64,000 nt of DNA from UBA1952 sp965246905 (GTDB taxonomy: Bacteria > Bacteroidota > Bacteroidia > Chitinophagales > Chitinophagaceae): positions 4,701-68,700 of the forward strand of contig CBDFFZ010000026.1 of assembly GCA_965246905.1 (NCBI GenBank), in the 5' to 3' direction. Made by a program: the position numbers and the translations under genes. Positions 49,391 to 59,594 of this stretch are shown piece by piece. The notes beneath the pieces were generated by a model, which made no database searches, was not told where the DNA came from, and saw only the letters and a list, made by a program, of their open reading frames with translations. Positions within the stretch are counted from its first letter, which is position 1. Every line of letters begins with the position of its first letter.

Positions 49391-50029
49391 TTATTTGGGG
49401 CGGTAATACCGCTGAAGCGTAAGGCTGTAGGCAGCCGCCTGTGGCGTATAGTCGATCTCATAATCAGGGGAGCGGTACCAATAATCTTTATATCTTCCGC
49501 TGGCTGTTGATATAAACCCGCGCGCATAAGCAGGTCGCGGCCATTCCAGCACCTCGAAGTTATGATCCATCGCTATCAGCACTTCCCGCAGGGATACGTT
49601 TCCCTCAGCCGGAAACTCATTTTTGGAAGTCTGCGACATGTGGCCAAAATCAGCAACGAAAAAACTTGTATCACCATCCGGTAGAACAGTCTGTGCTGAA
49701 GGGCGCATGTTCCGGTCGAGCAGCACATTTCTAAAATGGCCGGCCATAATCTCATCGATCATTGTATCTGCAAAGAAAAATACCGGGCAATAGTCAAAAT
49801 GATCATTGAAATCATTAAGGGTTGCATTCATCACACCTTGAATGTCTTTGCGCACGCGCGGAAGCTTTTCAGGGCGATGCTCTGCCATATACTTCACCTG
49901 CCTTTTCCGGGTTTTTAGCATCACGAGTAATGCCTTTGGCGGGCGCTCGCCCTTATGTGCGTGGCGGGCCGCGCTAACTGAAAGCGGCAGCAATGCAGTG
50001 AGCAAAATGCAAAAAATGAATCGGTTCAT
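49391..50029 (-). CDS. Secreted protein of unknown function
   Basis: 212 residues with a signal peptide (about 1-20, ending VSA-A), then a basic segment (HKGERPPKALLVMLKTRKRQ) and a conserved-looking part with FNDHFDYCPVFFFADTMIDE and SLREVLIAMDHNFEVLEWPRP. I do not recognise the family. Its C-terminus ends YSLTLQRYYRPK. It is co-directional with the DUF2723 gene and convergent with tRNA-Cys. Confidence 0.72.
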   Translation of the reverse strand: MNRFIFCILLTALLPLSVSAARHAHKGERPPKALLVMLKTRKRQVKYMAEHRPEKLPRVRKDIQGVMNATLNDFNDHFDYCPVFFFADTMIDEIMAGHFRNVLLDRNMRPSAQTVLPDGDTSFFVADFGHMSQTSKNEFPAEGNVSLREVLIAMDHNFEVLEWPRPAYARGFISTASGRYKDYWYRSPDYEIDYTPQAAAYSLTLQRYYRPK

Positions 50030-50054
50030 TAAAGAATAGCGTTATTAAAATAAA

Positions 50055-50084
50055 AGCGTCCTTCCCGCAAAAAGGAAGGACGCT
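50055..50084 (-). terminator. Terminator after DUF2723 gene
   Basis: AGCGTCCTTCC (50055-50065) / GGAAGGACGCT (50074-50084) with an eight-base loop, followed on the minus strand by TTTTATTTTAA. Confidence 0.9.
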
Positions 50085-50113
50085 GTAAAGATAATGGCCT
50101 TTTTTATAGCAGC

Positions 50114-53100
50114 TTAACTTTGAGGCACTTGCTGTAATAGCTGCGGACCAGCGGCTTTGAGGCGTTTTAGCTCTGCCAGTACACGATCCACAATAGCTTT
50201 AATATCGCTAGCACCACCTGTATCGGCAGATAGTTTGCTCAATGCACCTATGATGTGATCTGCGGTAGCATTATCACCCGCTTTCATTGCTTCGATGAAT
50301 AGCTGGTAAGAAACGCTCACATCGCGCTGTGCGTCATTAGCCGCCTGGCCTTCGCGGGCCTTTTCACCAAGGCTGGCAATGTACCGCACATCATTGCTCA
50401 TATTGCGTACCAGTTTCCGGCTAAGGTCGCTTCCTTTTGGTAGGGCACCTGCATGATAATAAGATTCTGCAATAAAGAGCGCCGTATAATCATAAGCGTA
50501 AGAATGCTCGGTAATCCCGGTCATCACACGATCCAGCACCTTAACCGCATTATCCTTCTGGCCGCGCTCAATGAGCTTATCTGCAAGACGTGCGGCGCTG
50601 ATACGGTAGGAAATAAACATCTGGCGGTTCTTCTCATCAAAATAGACATCATTCCGCTCGCCGCCACCCCAACGATACGTATTCATAAATAAATTGTAGC
50701 TCTTGGGTACATCCATATAGCCCTGCTCCGGCTCTGCCTGTTGTGCATTGGGCATAGCAGTGGGTTTGTTCATCCGGTAAGGCATGAGGCGATACACAGT
50801 GCCTTCGAGGCGCATATAATCCACGAGATCACCAAAGCCACCCATCTCCTGAAGGTTGCTGTAATAGAGCGGACGCTTCCAGCCGCCGGCGCCTACCATT
50901 GCAAGAATATTCAGCTGCGCGATGTCATCTTTCTGAAGCAGTTCTTTGGTGATGCTGAACTTCATCTCGCTGCTCGTATTCGCGCTATCGGCAGCGTACA
51001 TAATGCCGCTCCCTACCATGCTTGCTTTAGAAGGCACGGGGATCGAATAATTCTTGGTAGGAATATAATTGGTAGGCTCTTCCTCCATAGCGAGCTTTTT
51101 GCCTTCCACCATGTATTTGCAAATATCCACGAGCGGAAAGAAGCGATCCTGCGGAATCGCCGGTACGCCGAGCTGAGGTGCCATTGCAGCCGTAATATAA
51201 CGAAGATAATTGCGGCGCTCGCCAATGAAATCCTCGCGCTTCCATACCATAGGCACTGCATCAGCGTCATTGATTTTATAAGCAAGCTGCTCAATATACC
51301 AGTCGATGCCCAGGAGGCTGGTGTTAATAACGCGTACATCCGGGCGGATGCCTTCGATCTCCTGCGCAAACCAGAGCGGGTAGGTTTCATTATCACCAAA
51401 GGTGAATAGCACTGCATTCTTATCAAGACTCATCAGTGTGTTATAAGCTGTTGCCTCGGCAAGGGTTTTCTTAGAGCGGTTGTGGTCATCCCATTCCTTT
51501 GCTGCCATGAGTACAGGCACGGCCAGCAGTGAAATGCCAATAACCCCGAAGGCTGCTGCGGGGCCGCTGGCAGCTTTTTTGATCCACTCATAAAGCATCA
51601 ATACCCCGAGCCCTATCCATATAGCGAAAGCGTAGGTGCAGCCCGCAAAGGCATAATCCCGCTCACGTGGCTGTAGCGGCGGCATATTCAGATATATGCC
51701 TATGGCAATGCCGGTAAAGAAGAAGAGCAGGCCTATGACAATTCCATCTTTTTTACTCCGGTTAAACTGGTAAACCATCCCGAATATACCTAGGATAAGT
51801 GGCAGGAAATAGAGTTCATTCCGTGCTCCGTTATTCACATATCCATCAGCCATCTTGCTCATATCGCCGCGGCCCAGCATCTTGTCTATAAAGCCAATGC
51901 CCGACACCCAATTGCCATCTTTTCCTCCTCCCTGGCCTTCAAAATCATTCTGCCTGCCTGCATAGTTCCACATGAAATAACGCCACCACATCCAGTTCAT
52001 CTGGTAGCCGAAAAAGTAAGAGAGATTATCACCGGAGGTAGGCCGGTCGTCGCCTTCAATGCCCAGGTATTGCTTGTAGAAATTTACGTGCTGCGGGTCA
52101 TTACTATCGTAGATACGTGGGAAGAGCCGGCACTTTTCAGGATCAAAAATATATTTAGGCTTTTTGCCTACTACTTCATAAAAATCTTTGCCATCGGCAG
52201 TTTTGCTTTTTGCATAACGATTGCCTTTGCTTTCGATAGCCTGCAGCTGTGCATCAAAATCAGGACCGTAAAGCAGCGGCTGTTCTCCGAATTGTTCGCG
52301 CTGCACGTAGGAGACAAGGCTGAGCGTATTATCCGGGTTGGTCATATCAATTGGCACATCTGCGCGCGAGCGGATAATAGGCACGATGTAACTGGAGAAG
52401 CCGATCATGATAAAGATGATGCACAGGATGCCTGTATGCGCCATATACCAGCCTTTTTTTCTGGAAATAATGAGCATTGCAACCGTTGCGCCTATCAGCA
52501 GCGCCATGCCAAACAGCGCACCGGTATCGAAAGGAAGATGAAAATCGTTTACAAACAGGACATCAAACTTGGAGGCAATAATTGTAACGCCCTGAATAAT
52601 GCCGAACTGAACCAGCGCAAGGCACGCTACGCCAACAAAGAAGGCAATGATCGTACCGCCAACAGTAGCATTATACCTGCGAAAATAATATACCATTGCA
52701 ATAACCGGGATGGTAAGAAGATTCAATAAATGGACGCCGATAGAAAGACCTACCAGGTAGGCGATCAGCAGCAGCCAGCGGTCGGCATGAGGCCTGTCGG
52801 CTACATGCTCCCACTTAAAGATAGCCCAGAAAGAAACCGCAGTAAAAAGAGAAGACGTTGCATAAACTTCCGCCTCAACAGCTGAAAACCAGAAAGTATC
52901 TGAAAAAGTATAGGCCAGCGCACCTACAACTCCGGCGCCTATGATTAAAATTTTCTGCACGGTTTCCGGCTCTGTAACCGGGCTCAGGAGCTTTTTGGCA
53001 AAATGAGTGATTGTCCAGAAAAGGAAAAGGATGGTAAGCCCGCTTGCAATGGCCGACCATGCATTGATCATTGGGGCAATGTTCTTTACATTGCTGCCTG

Positions 53101-53299
53101 CCAGCATACCAAACATACGCTGCATCAGCATGAACAATGGCGCTCCCGGCGAGTGGCCAACTTCGATCTTATTGGCACAGGAGATAAACTCACCACAATC
53201 CCAGAAGGATCCGGTAGCTTCCATAGTCATAAGGTATACAAGGGTAGCTATGCCGCCAATGATCCAGCCGGCAAGGTTATTGATTTTACGAAAATTCAT
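50114..53299 (-). CDS. DUF2723 membrane glycosyltransferase-like protein
   Basis: 1061 residues. The opening WIIGGIATLVYLMTMEATGSFWDCGEF with HSPGAPLFMLMQRMF is the DUF2723 signature, a family allied to protein O-mannosyltransferases (GT-C fold). About a dozen hydrophobic segments lie in the first 600 residues, and the rest is a soluble periplasmic part with helical repeats (about 900-1060). In Bacteroidota this enzyme may help glycosylate exported proteins. The substrate is not shown by sequence. Confidence 0.88.
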   Translation of the reverse strand: MNFRKINNLAGWIIGGIATLVYLMTMEATGSFWDCGEFISCANKIEVGHSPGAPLFMLMQRMFGMLAGSNVKNIAPMINAWSAIASGLTILFLFWTITHFAKKLLSPVTEPETVQKILIIGAGVVGALAYTFSDTFWFSAVEAEVYATSSLFTAVSFWAIFKWEHVADRPHADRWLLLIAYLVGLSIGVHLLNLLTIPVIAMVYYFRRYNATVGGTIIAFFVGVACLALVQFGIIQGVTIIASKFDVLFVNDFHLPFDTGALFGMALLIGATVAMLIISRKKGWYMAHTGILCIIFIMIGFSSYIVPIIRSRADVPIDMTNPDNTLSLVSYVQREQFGEQPLLYGPDFDAQLQAIESKGNRYAKSKTADGKDFYEVVGKKPKYIFDPEKCRLFPRIYDSNDPQHVNFYKQYLGIEGDDRPTSGDNLSYFFGYQMNWMWWRYFMWNYAGRQNDFEGQGGGKDGNWVSGIGFIDKMLGRGDMSKMADGYVNNGARNELYFLPLILGIFGMVYQFNRSKKDGIVIGLLFFFTGIAIGIYLNMPPLQPRERDYAFAGCTYAFAIWIGLGVLMLYEWIKKAASGPAAAFGVIGISLLAVPVLMAAKEWDDHNRSKKTLAEATAYNTLMSLDKNAVLFTFGDNETYPLWFAQEIEGIRPDVRVINTSLLGIDWYIEQLAYKINDADAVPMVWKREDFIGERRNYLRYITAAMAPQLGVPAIPQDRFFPLVDICKYMVEGKKLAMEEEPTNYIPTKNYSIPVPSKASMVGSGIMYAADSANTSSEMKFSITKELLQKDDIAQLNILAMVGAGGWKRPLYYSNLQEMGGFGDLVDYMRLEGTVYRLMPYRMNKPTAMPNAQQAEPEQGYMDVPKSYNLFMNTYRWGGGERNDVYFDEKNRQMFISYRISAARLADKLIERGQKDNAVKVLDRVMTGITEHSYAYDYTALFIAESYYHAGALPKGSDLSRKLVRNMSNDVRYIASLGEKAREGQAANDAQRDVSVSYQLFIEAMKAGDNATADHIIGALSKLSADTGGASDIKAIVDRVLAELKRLKAAGPQLLQQVPQS

Positions 53300-53454
53300 G
53301 CAGCAATATTGATTCGAGGCAGCAAAAAAAAGAAAAATAAGGGGTTATGCAAATCTTTATAAGCATCAATCTTTGTATTAACACATATTAGCAGGCTTTT
53401 TAGGAAGGAATTAACGGCAAATGGATGTTGGTGTCACCCTTCAGGGGCAAATAA

Positions 53455-53482
53455 AAATGGCGGACAATGCTGTCCGCCATTT
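53455..53482 (-). terminator. Terminator after IPExxxVDY gene
   Basis: AAATGGCGGAC (53455-53465) / GTCCGCCATTT (53472-53482), six-base loop. On the minus strand it ends in TTTTTATTTG. Confidence 0.9.
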
Positions 53483-53502
53483 CTAATTTTGTTTAATGCT
53501 GC

Positions 53503-53940
53503 TTAAACCAGCAGATTTGCGATGCTCTTTAATTTCTCTGGCGCTAAAATTTTTGCCATTTGCACTTCGGGCATCTGCTTTAAAAATTCGGTGATGTGCT
53601 GGGCATGATTGCCGGGCGCTGCACTTTGAATCATCCAGAGATAATCCAGGTTTTTAACTTCCGGCAGAAGATTCTGCTTATCGCTTTTGAGCTTATACAG
53701 CAGATATCGCGCTCCATTCAGCGGTACGCAATATTGGTAAATCGCATAATAATTCTGGTGCTCTTTCGTCGTCTGCATACAAATATCCAGCTCCGGCTCG
53801 CGGCTGAAATTCATATCAAAATGCTCATTGAGCATCCAGCAGAAATAATAAGCAGGCATGGGGCTTACTATGCCAATAAGGGCGGCCTCTGAGAAAAATT
53901 CTTCTTGCATAGCGGCAATATTTAAAGTCAGTTTAGGCAT
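53503..53940 (-). CDS. IPExxxVDY family protein
   Basis: 145 residues. The small soluble family of unknown role found in Bacteroidota is recognised by KQNLLPEVKNLDYLWMI, here with LPExxxLDY in place of IPExxxVDY, and by a central FSREPELDI...YYAIYQYCVPLNGARYLLYKLKS block. No catalytic motif is evident. It is transcribed alone with its own terminator and diverges from the slipin gene. Confidence 0.78.
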   Translation of the reverse strand: MPKLTLNIAAMQEEFFSEAALIGIVSPMPAYYFCWMLNEHFDMNFSREPELDICMQTTKEHQNYYAIYQYCVPLNGARYLLYKLKSDKQNLLPEVKNLDYLWMIQSAAPGNHAQHITEFLKQMPEVQMAKILAPEKLKSIANLLV

Positions 53941-54030
53941 AACCGCTGTGTTTTAAAGTCCGGGAGTTAAAATAGGACGATAAAAGTCGGGTATGTTTAC
54001 TTATTTCGCAACTGGTAAATCACTTTTATT

Positions 54031-54954
54031 ATGAGCACTTATATAATCCTCGGAGTCATAGTCATCTTACTCTTTTTTTGTCTCGCATCGGTGCAGCAAG
54101 GCACTGTTGCGGTTATTACAGTCTTCGGTAAGTATAAGCGGGTATTGCGTCCCGGCCTTAATTTCCGTGTTCCTTTCGTTGAGACTATCTTCCGGAGAAT
54201 CTCATACCAAAATCGTTCCATAGAATTAAAATTTCAAGCGATCACCCAGGATCAGGCCAATGTAAACTTCAGTGCTATGATGCTTTACTCCGTCTTAAAT
54301 CAGGAAACTGAGACCATTAAAAATGTCGCTTTTAAATTTATGGATGAACGCTCCTTTACCCAGGCGCTTATCCGGTCTGTAGAAGGTGCTGTCCGTGCAT
54401 TCGTAGCTACTAAAAAACAGAGCGAAGTGCTGCTGCTGCGCAATGAGATCATTAAGCACGTAAAAGAGCAGCTCGATGTACAGCTCGAGGAATGGGGCTA
54501 CCACCTTATCGACATCCAGATCAATGACATTACATTCGATGAAGCCATTATGCGCTCGATGGCGCAGGTTGTTGCCTCCAACAACTTAAAAGCTGCTGCC
54601 GAGAATGAAGGCCAGGCACTTCTTATTACTAAAACTAAAGCCGCCGAGGCGGAAGGTAATGCCATCAAGATATCTGCAGAGGCAGAGCGGCAGGCAGCGC
54701 AATTGAGAGGGCAGGGCGTTGCGCTTTTCCGGGAAGAAGTGGCCCGCGGTATGGCAGTTGCCGCAAAGGAAATGGAAAGCGCCAACCTCGATGCCTCATT
54801 CATCCTGTTTTCTATGTGGACGGACGCCATCAAGCATTTTGCGGAAAACGGCAAAGGCAACACCATCTTCCTCGATGGCTCTAACGACAACCTCAACCAC
54901 ACCATGCGCCAGATGATGAGCATGATGAAGGAAGATAACTTCAAGGCGAAATAA
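54031..54954 (+). CDS. SPFH-domain protein (slipin/stomatin-like)
   Basis: 307 residues. An N-terminal hydrophobic anchor (IILGVIVILLFFCLASV) is followed by the SPFH/band-7 domain with GTVAVITVFGKYKRVLRPGLNF (about 28-50), and a helical, Ala/Glu-rich coiled-coil part (about 190-250) with KTKAAEAEGNAIKISAEAERQ. Such proteins form oligomers in lipid microdomains and regulate membrane proteases. NfeD, the common partner, is not adjacent. Confidence 0.9.
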   Translation: MSTYIILGVIVILLFFCLASVQQGTVAVITVFGKYKRVLRPGLNFRVPFVETIFRRISYQNRSIELKFQAITQDQANVNFSAMMLYSVLNQETETIKNVAFKFMDERSFTQALIRSVEGAVRAFVATKKQSEVLLLRNEIIKHVKEQLDVQLEEWGYHLIDIQINDITFDEAIMRSMAQVVASNNLKAAAENEGQALLITKTKAAEAEGNAIKISAEAERQAAQLRGQGVALFREEVARGMAVAAKEMESANLDASFILFSMWTDAIKHFAENGKGNTIFLDGSNDNLNHTMRQMMSMMKEDNFKAK

Positions 54955-55060
54955 ATTCCGATTTACCAATACCCAAACCATAGTGGCGTTGCACTGCAAC
55001 GTTTCTATATAAACTGTCCCTGTTTCAAACCCGGCCGGCATTTTAACGTAATGGCTTATC

Positions 55061-56422
55061 TTGGGTGCCTTAAAATCCTGCCCGCTGAAACCTGTAGCTT
55101 ACCTTAAAGACCTGTTCCTTACCCGCCGCTGGTATTTTACCATGGGCAGCTGCTCGGTGCTTTTCTTTCTCGCCTTTTTCTTTCAGCTTCTTTTTATGCC
55201 TGCGGCGATATGCACCGTTGGTGTAATTGCGCTAACCGTCTTCGATTATGCGTTCCTGTTTTTAGGCCGTGGCAGCATATTAGCCACCCGCACTATGCCG
55301 GTACGCTTTTCTTTGGGGGATGAAAATGGCGTAACCCTCACAATTACCAATACCTATTCCTTCACGGCCGCCGTATCGCTTATCGATGAGCAGCCGGAGC
55401 AGTTTCAGGAGCGGGCCTTCCGCAGGAAGCTGAGCATCGCCCCGAAAGGGCGTAATACCTCGCAATACAATCTGCGGCCCACCACACGCGGGGAATATTT
55501 TTTTGGCCATGTGCTGTGTTTTGCCGCATCGCCCATAGGCTTTGTGCAGCGGCGTTTCGAGGCTGGTGAGGAAGCTATGGTAAAAGTATATCCATCCTAC
55601 CAGCAGCTGCGTAAATACCAGCTTATGGCACTGAGCGAAACGCCTGTGCCCGGTGCCCGCAAAGTGCGCAGGCTGGGGCATAGCATGGAATTCGAGAAGA
55701 TCAAGGATTATGTGCAGGGGGATGACGTACGCACCATCAACTGGAAAGCCAGCGCCCGCCGCGGCGATATTATGGTCAATACTTTTACAGATGCGCGCCA
55801 GCAACTCATCTACTGCTTTATCGATAAGGGGCGGAATATGAAGATGCCTTTTGATGGCATGACGCTGCTCGATTATTCCATCAATGCCTCGCTTGCACTG
55901 CTCAATGTAGCCTTGCTGCGGCAGGATAAGGCCGGGCTCATTACCTTCTCCCAGAAAATAAATGATGTAGTGGCGGCAGACCGCCGCAGCGGCCAGATAA
56001 ACCTGCTTCTCGAAGCCCTGTACAAGCAGGAAACCTCCTTTAAAGAAACGGATTATGAAGCGCTGCTTGGCGGCATTCACCGCCGCATCTCGCAGCGAAG
56101 CTTCATCATGCTGTTTACCAATTTTGAATCCTTCTCATCACTGGAGCGGCAGCTTCCTTACCTCCGCCGCCTCGCTACCCGCCATCTTATCTGCGTGGTG
56201 TTCTTTAGAAATACCTTGCTCAAAGAACTCCACGAAACCCGGCCGGATACGATTGAAGGCATCTACATAAAAACCATTGCCGACCGCGCCGATTTTGAAA
56301 AGCGCCAGATCGTAAAAGAGCTGCGCAAAGCCGGCATTTTATCCATCCTTACCACGCCGCAGCAATTAAGCGTGGATGTGATCAATAAATACCTGGAGCT
56401 GAAGGCCCGGCAGATGGTGTAA
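55061..56422 (+). CDS. DUF58 domain protein
   Basis: 453 residues from a TTG at 55061; the next ATG (55142) would cut off the first membrane segment. Two hydrophobic segments occur near residues 25-50 and 50-68. The DUF58 core is YVQGDDVRTINWKASARRGDIMVNTF (about 220-245), followed by a VWA-like domain with LIYCFIDKGRNMKM...LDYSINASLALLNVAL. In Bacteroidota such genes normally sit beside a MoxR ATPase, but none is here; the slipin gene is the closest neighbour. Confidence 0.88.
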   Translation: MGALKSCPLKPVAYLKDLFLTRRWYFTMGSCSVLFFLAFFFQLLFMPAAICTVGVIALTVFDYAFLFLGRGSILATRTMPVRFSLGDENGVTLTITNTYSFTAAVSLIDEQPEQFQERAFRRKLSIAPKGRNTSQYNLRPTTRGEYFFGHVLCFAASPIGFVQRRFEAGEEAMVKVYPSYQQLRKYQLMALSETPVPGARKVRRLGHSMEFEKIKDYVQGDDVRTINWKASARRGDIMVNTFTDARQQLIYCFIDKGRNMKMPFDGMTLLDYSINASLALLNVALLRQDKAGLITFSQKINDVVAADRRSGQINLLLEALYKQETSFKETDYEALLGGIHRRISQRSFIMLFTNFESFSSLERQLPYLRRLATRHLICVVFFRNTLLKELHETRPDTIEGIYIKTIADRADFEKRQIVKELRKAGILSILTTPQQLSVDVINKYLELKARQMV

Positions 56423-56765
56423 GGCCGGTCATCCCCGAAGGGTAATTTATTAAAGCCAGGCGTGCAATTTTTGGGCGCACCCACGTAGGGGCAGAATTAT
56501 ACATTCATTCATGCGCCGACCTGTTGGGCAAAGAAAGACTTGCCAAGTCGGTTGAAAGGAAGGCATCGCTCAAAGCGAAGCCTTCTTTATAGTGCGGGTG
56601 CAAGGCAACTATTGAGTCTTCATTTTTTAATGATCCTCACCACACGGAAGGAAAAAGTTTTTTCATTTGTCACCAAAGTATCATGGCTTTCTCCTCGTCT
56701 TTAGGATTAGCACTCATAGCATTAAAGCGCACTTGCTATAAGCGCATTCATCTAAAAACACGTTT
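56423..56765. other. Intergenic gap with hairpin
   Basis: 343 bp without a gene. It contains a terminator-like hairpin GAAGGCATCGCT (56559-56570) / AGCGAAGCCTTC (56574-56585) followed by TTTATA, a CGTAGGGGCAGAATTATACA sequence that resembles interspersed repeats of Bacteroidota, and a CCGAC.TG../CAAGTCGG dyad. Promoter elements for the next gene are not obvious. Confidence 0.5.
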
Positions 56766-58352
56766 ATGAAAATCAAGATAGCATTATGCTCCTTCTTGCT
56801 TACGGGAATAAATTTTGTTTCAGCGCAGCAAGCATTCAATACCAAAGAATTCCTTGACATCAACAACATCAAAGCCGCGCATCTGGTACATGGCGATATG
56901 TGGCATGATCCGGTTACCGCTACGCAGCTTTGTGAATTTCCTAAAGGCTCCGGCAAGCACGTAGCATTCCTGGGATCCTTATGGATGTCCGGGCTTGATC
57001 AGCAAAACAGCTTGCGCGTCTCCAGTCAGATGTACCGGCAAAATAATCAAAATGACTATTGGCCTGGGCCAGCAGATGATCCGAATTATACGGTTGATTC
57101 CGTGAGGGCTAAAGCGTGGGCCAAAATCTGGAAGATCAATCGCTCGACCATCGACTCTTTTCGAAATCTCGCAACACACACTGTCGCTAATACGCCTGCC
57201 GCCATCATTACCTGGCCTGCGAAAGGTAATAGCTATGCAATGGGAGCAGGAACTTACGCACTTACCATCAACCGCGACATGGCGCCCTTTATTGACGTTA
57301 ATAATGATGGCATCTATAACCCGCTGGCCGGCGATTATCCCGCCATAAAGGGTGATCAGATGCTCTGGTGGATTGAGAATGATCTTGGCCCTACGCACAA
57401 TGAAAGCTTGAGCAACCCGCTTAGGGTAGAAGTACATAATATGGCTTACGCTTATCTGCGTGGAGGTAAGGTGGATAATATTCTTTTCTACGAATTTGAA
57501 GTTGTAAACAGATCTATGCAGTCGTATAGTAACTATCGTCTCGGTTTTAATGCGGATCCTGACCTTGGTTATGGCTTTGACGATTACCTCGTTTTGGATA
57601 CTCCTACAAGAACGGGCATCGTATTCAATGCCAAAACCCCGGATGGAAATGGTGAGCCAACCTCATACGGAACAACCATTCCGATAGCGGGAATTACAAT
57701 GCTCGAGCAGCCATCAGATCAGTATCCGGCCAATGCTTCCATCGGCAGCTTTATTTCATACGACAACGATGCACTTCCCAACGGTAATCCAAACGGCGGG
57801 ATGGAATTCCATTACCTGCTCAACGGCTATAACAGAGCGGGTACTTTTACAGATTACCATAATTTTTACAGTACACAATCTACTCCATGCTCCACCGGTT
57901 TGCCGTATAAGGACCGACGCTTCATTTTTGCCGGCAAAAGTGTTCAATTTAACGATGGTCAAAGCTTAAAATATGCTTACGCGCTGGTAATATCACCAAA
58001 CGGAGGCGGTTGCCCTAACCAGGATTTTACCGGTATTTTAAGCACAGCAGATACGGCCATAATAGTTTATCATAATCCACCGGCGCCAACACGCATTAGC
58101 AACATCAGCAAAACATTAGGCACTTTAAACATCTACCCAAACCCTGCAATCCAGTTGCTCAATGTTAATGTACCTTACGGCACAGACGGAAAAATAAAGA
58201 TTTATGATGCTACCGGCAAAGAGATTTCGCTGCCTGTTATCGATCACGGTAGTAAAGTACTCATAGAGACCGGCTTCCTGGCGCCAGGCATTTATATGAT
58301 TGAATACCGGTCTGCCAAAACGGTGGCGAACAATATTTTTGTGAAGCAGTAA
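56766..58352 (+). CDS. Secreted T9SS type A cargo protein
   Basis: 528 residues. Signal peptide (about 1-20, ending VSAQ), a large beta-rich region with FIDVNNDGIYNPLAGDYPAIKGDQMLWWIENDLG and Asp-rich calcium-binding-like turns, and a C-terminal sorting domain LNIYPNPAIQLLNV...IKIYDATGKEI...LAPGIYMIEYRS...NNIFVKQ for the type IX system. It should be exported to the cell surface. No enzymatic motif is recognised. Confidence 0.87.
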   Translation: MKIKIALCSFLLTGINFVSAQQAFNTKEFLDINNIKAAHLVHGDMWHDPVTATQLCEFPKGSGKHVAFLGSLWMSGLDQQNSLRVSSQMYRQNNQNDYWPGPADDPNYTVDSVRAKAWAKIWKINRSTIDSFRNLATHTVANTPAAIITWPAKGNSYAMGAGTYALTINRDMAPFIDVNNDGIYNPLAGDYPAIKGDQMLWWIENDLGPTHNESLSNPLRVEVHNMAYAYLRGGKVDNILFYEFEVVNRSMQSYSNYRLGFNADPDLGYGFDDYLVLDTPTRTGIVFNAKTPDGNGEPTSYGTTIPIAGITMLEQPSDQYPANASIGSFISYDNDALPNGNPNGGMEFHYLLNGYNRAGTFTDYHNFYSTQSTPCSTGLPYKDRRFIFAGKSVQFNDGQSLKYAYALVISPNGGGCPNQDFTGILSTADTAIIVYHNPPAPTRISNISKTLGTLNIYPNPAIQLLNVNVPYGTDGKIKIYDATGKEISLPVIDHGSKVLIETGFLAPGIYMIEYRSAKTVANNIFVKQ

Positions 58353-58375
58353 AAATACTAAACACTTTATCAATA

Positions 58376-58404
58376 AACCGGCAGCCAAGTCCTGCCGGTT
58401 TTTT
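58376..58404 (+). terminator. Terminator after T9SS cargo gene
   Basis: AACCGGCAG (58376-58384) / CTGCCGGTT (58392-58400), seven-base loop, then TTTT. It lies between this gene and the next lipoprotein gene. Confidence 0.9.
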
Positions 58405-58418
58405 ATTTTGCACACTGT

Positions 58419-59387
58419 ATGATGAGGTCCCGCCTGCTCCTGTTTCTTGTACTGCTCACTACAGGCATTACCTCCTGCCGCAAAGACCTGCTGCACTGGC
58501 AAATCGCGCAGCAGTTGCAGTCCGGCACCACCCACCGCCTCAACCGCGCCCTTTTTATAAATGATACCCTGGGCTTCATTGCCGGCGGCGAGCGGTTCGA
58601 CTATGCAGATATCCTTACCACGCACGATGGCGGCCATAGCTGGCAATACAGGACATTCCCCGAAATTGGCAAGGGGCTTTATGCGCTCACCGGCTCGGCC
58701 AACGGCAATATTTATGCAACCGGCTTTGAAGGCAAGTTGCTGCACAGCACCGATTATGGCGTACGCTGGACCGTTATAAACCAGCGCTACGATTTTTATA
58801 AGGCAATGGCCATTGGCAATAGCGGCAGCCTGCTTATGGCGGGCGGTATCTCTTTCGATTACGGTTTTATACAGCGCGCCGATGCCGGGGGCAACGCTGG
58901 TAGCCACGACTCGCTCAATTATGAGCTGAATGATTTAAAAATGCTCCCCGATGGCACTGGCTATATCAGCGCATTCGGCGCAGCCCTGAAAACTACCGAC
59001 AATGGGGCTACCTGGGGCCGGCAGGAGGTGGGCAAAGACAATTTTAAAAGCCTGTATGCCGCCAACAGCAATGACATTTGGATGTGCGGCTCCAACGGCA
59101 GCATTTACCATACCCTGAACGGCGGCGAAAGCTGGGAGCGCAAGCGCAATGGCAACGATCTTACCATCCCCCGCTACCACCTCGAAACGATAACCTTCAC
59201 AGATGCACAGCACGGCTATGCAGCCGGCGAGCAGGGGGTGGTAATCTATACGGATGATGGCGGCGATCACTGGTCCGAGTTGGATCGTTTTACCTCGGAA
59301 ACCCTGCACAGCATTTCCCGCTGCCCCGATGGAGCCCTGATAGCATGTGGCGCTGGCGGCGTTCTTTACCGTTTAGAAAAAAAATAG
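58419..59387 (+). CDS. Ycf48-like beta-propeller lipoprotein
   Basis: 322 residues. The lipoprotein signal ends at Cys20 (GITSC). The body consists of repeated blades such as DILTTHDGGHSWQYR, LHSTDYGVRWTVIN, ALKTTDNGATWGRQEV, YHTLNGGESWERK and IYTDDGGDHWSEL, the T..GG..W pattern of BNR/YCF48 propellers. Related proteins are called photosynthesis II assembly factors but in these bacteria have unknown surface roles. It is probably anchored to a membrane facing the periplasm. Confidence 0.85.
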   Translation: MMRSRLLLFLVLLTTGITSCRKDLLHWQIAQQLQSGTTHRLNRALFINDTLGFIAGGERFDYADILTTHDGGHSWQYRTFPEIGKGLYALTGSANGNIYATGFEGKLLHSTDYGVRWTVINQRYDFYKAMAIGNSGSLLMAGGISFDYGFIQRADAGGNAGSHDSLNYELNDLKMLPDGTGYISAFGAALKTTDNGATWGRQEVGKDNFKSLYAANSNDIWMCGSNGSIYHTLNGGESWERKRNGNDLTIPRYHLETITFTDAQHGYAAGEQGVVIYTDDGGDHWSELDRFTSETLHSISRCPDGALIACGAGGVLYRLEKK

Positions 59388-59594
59388 CGTTTCAGGGGTT
59401 ACTTTTGCGGCCATCTAAACAAGATTTATCATTTGGTAGCCGGCTGAAATAATTCTATTGAGCATCCGTTGCGTCGCACTCTTGTACAGCTACAGCTCTA
59501 TTCAGCTTTTCCTTGTTAGCGCAATAATATAATCCGGACTATCCACTATAACCAGGCCAAATTCCAAATTACCCATTTCAAATTACCAAAAAAA

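Noticed and set aside
55280..56080. 266-codon frame opposite the DUF58 gene
   Set aside because: Antisense shadow, no recognisable feature.
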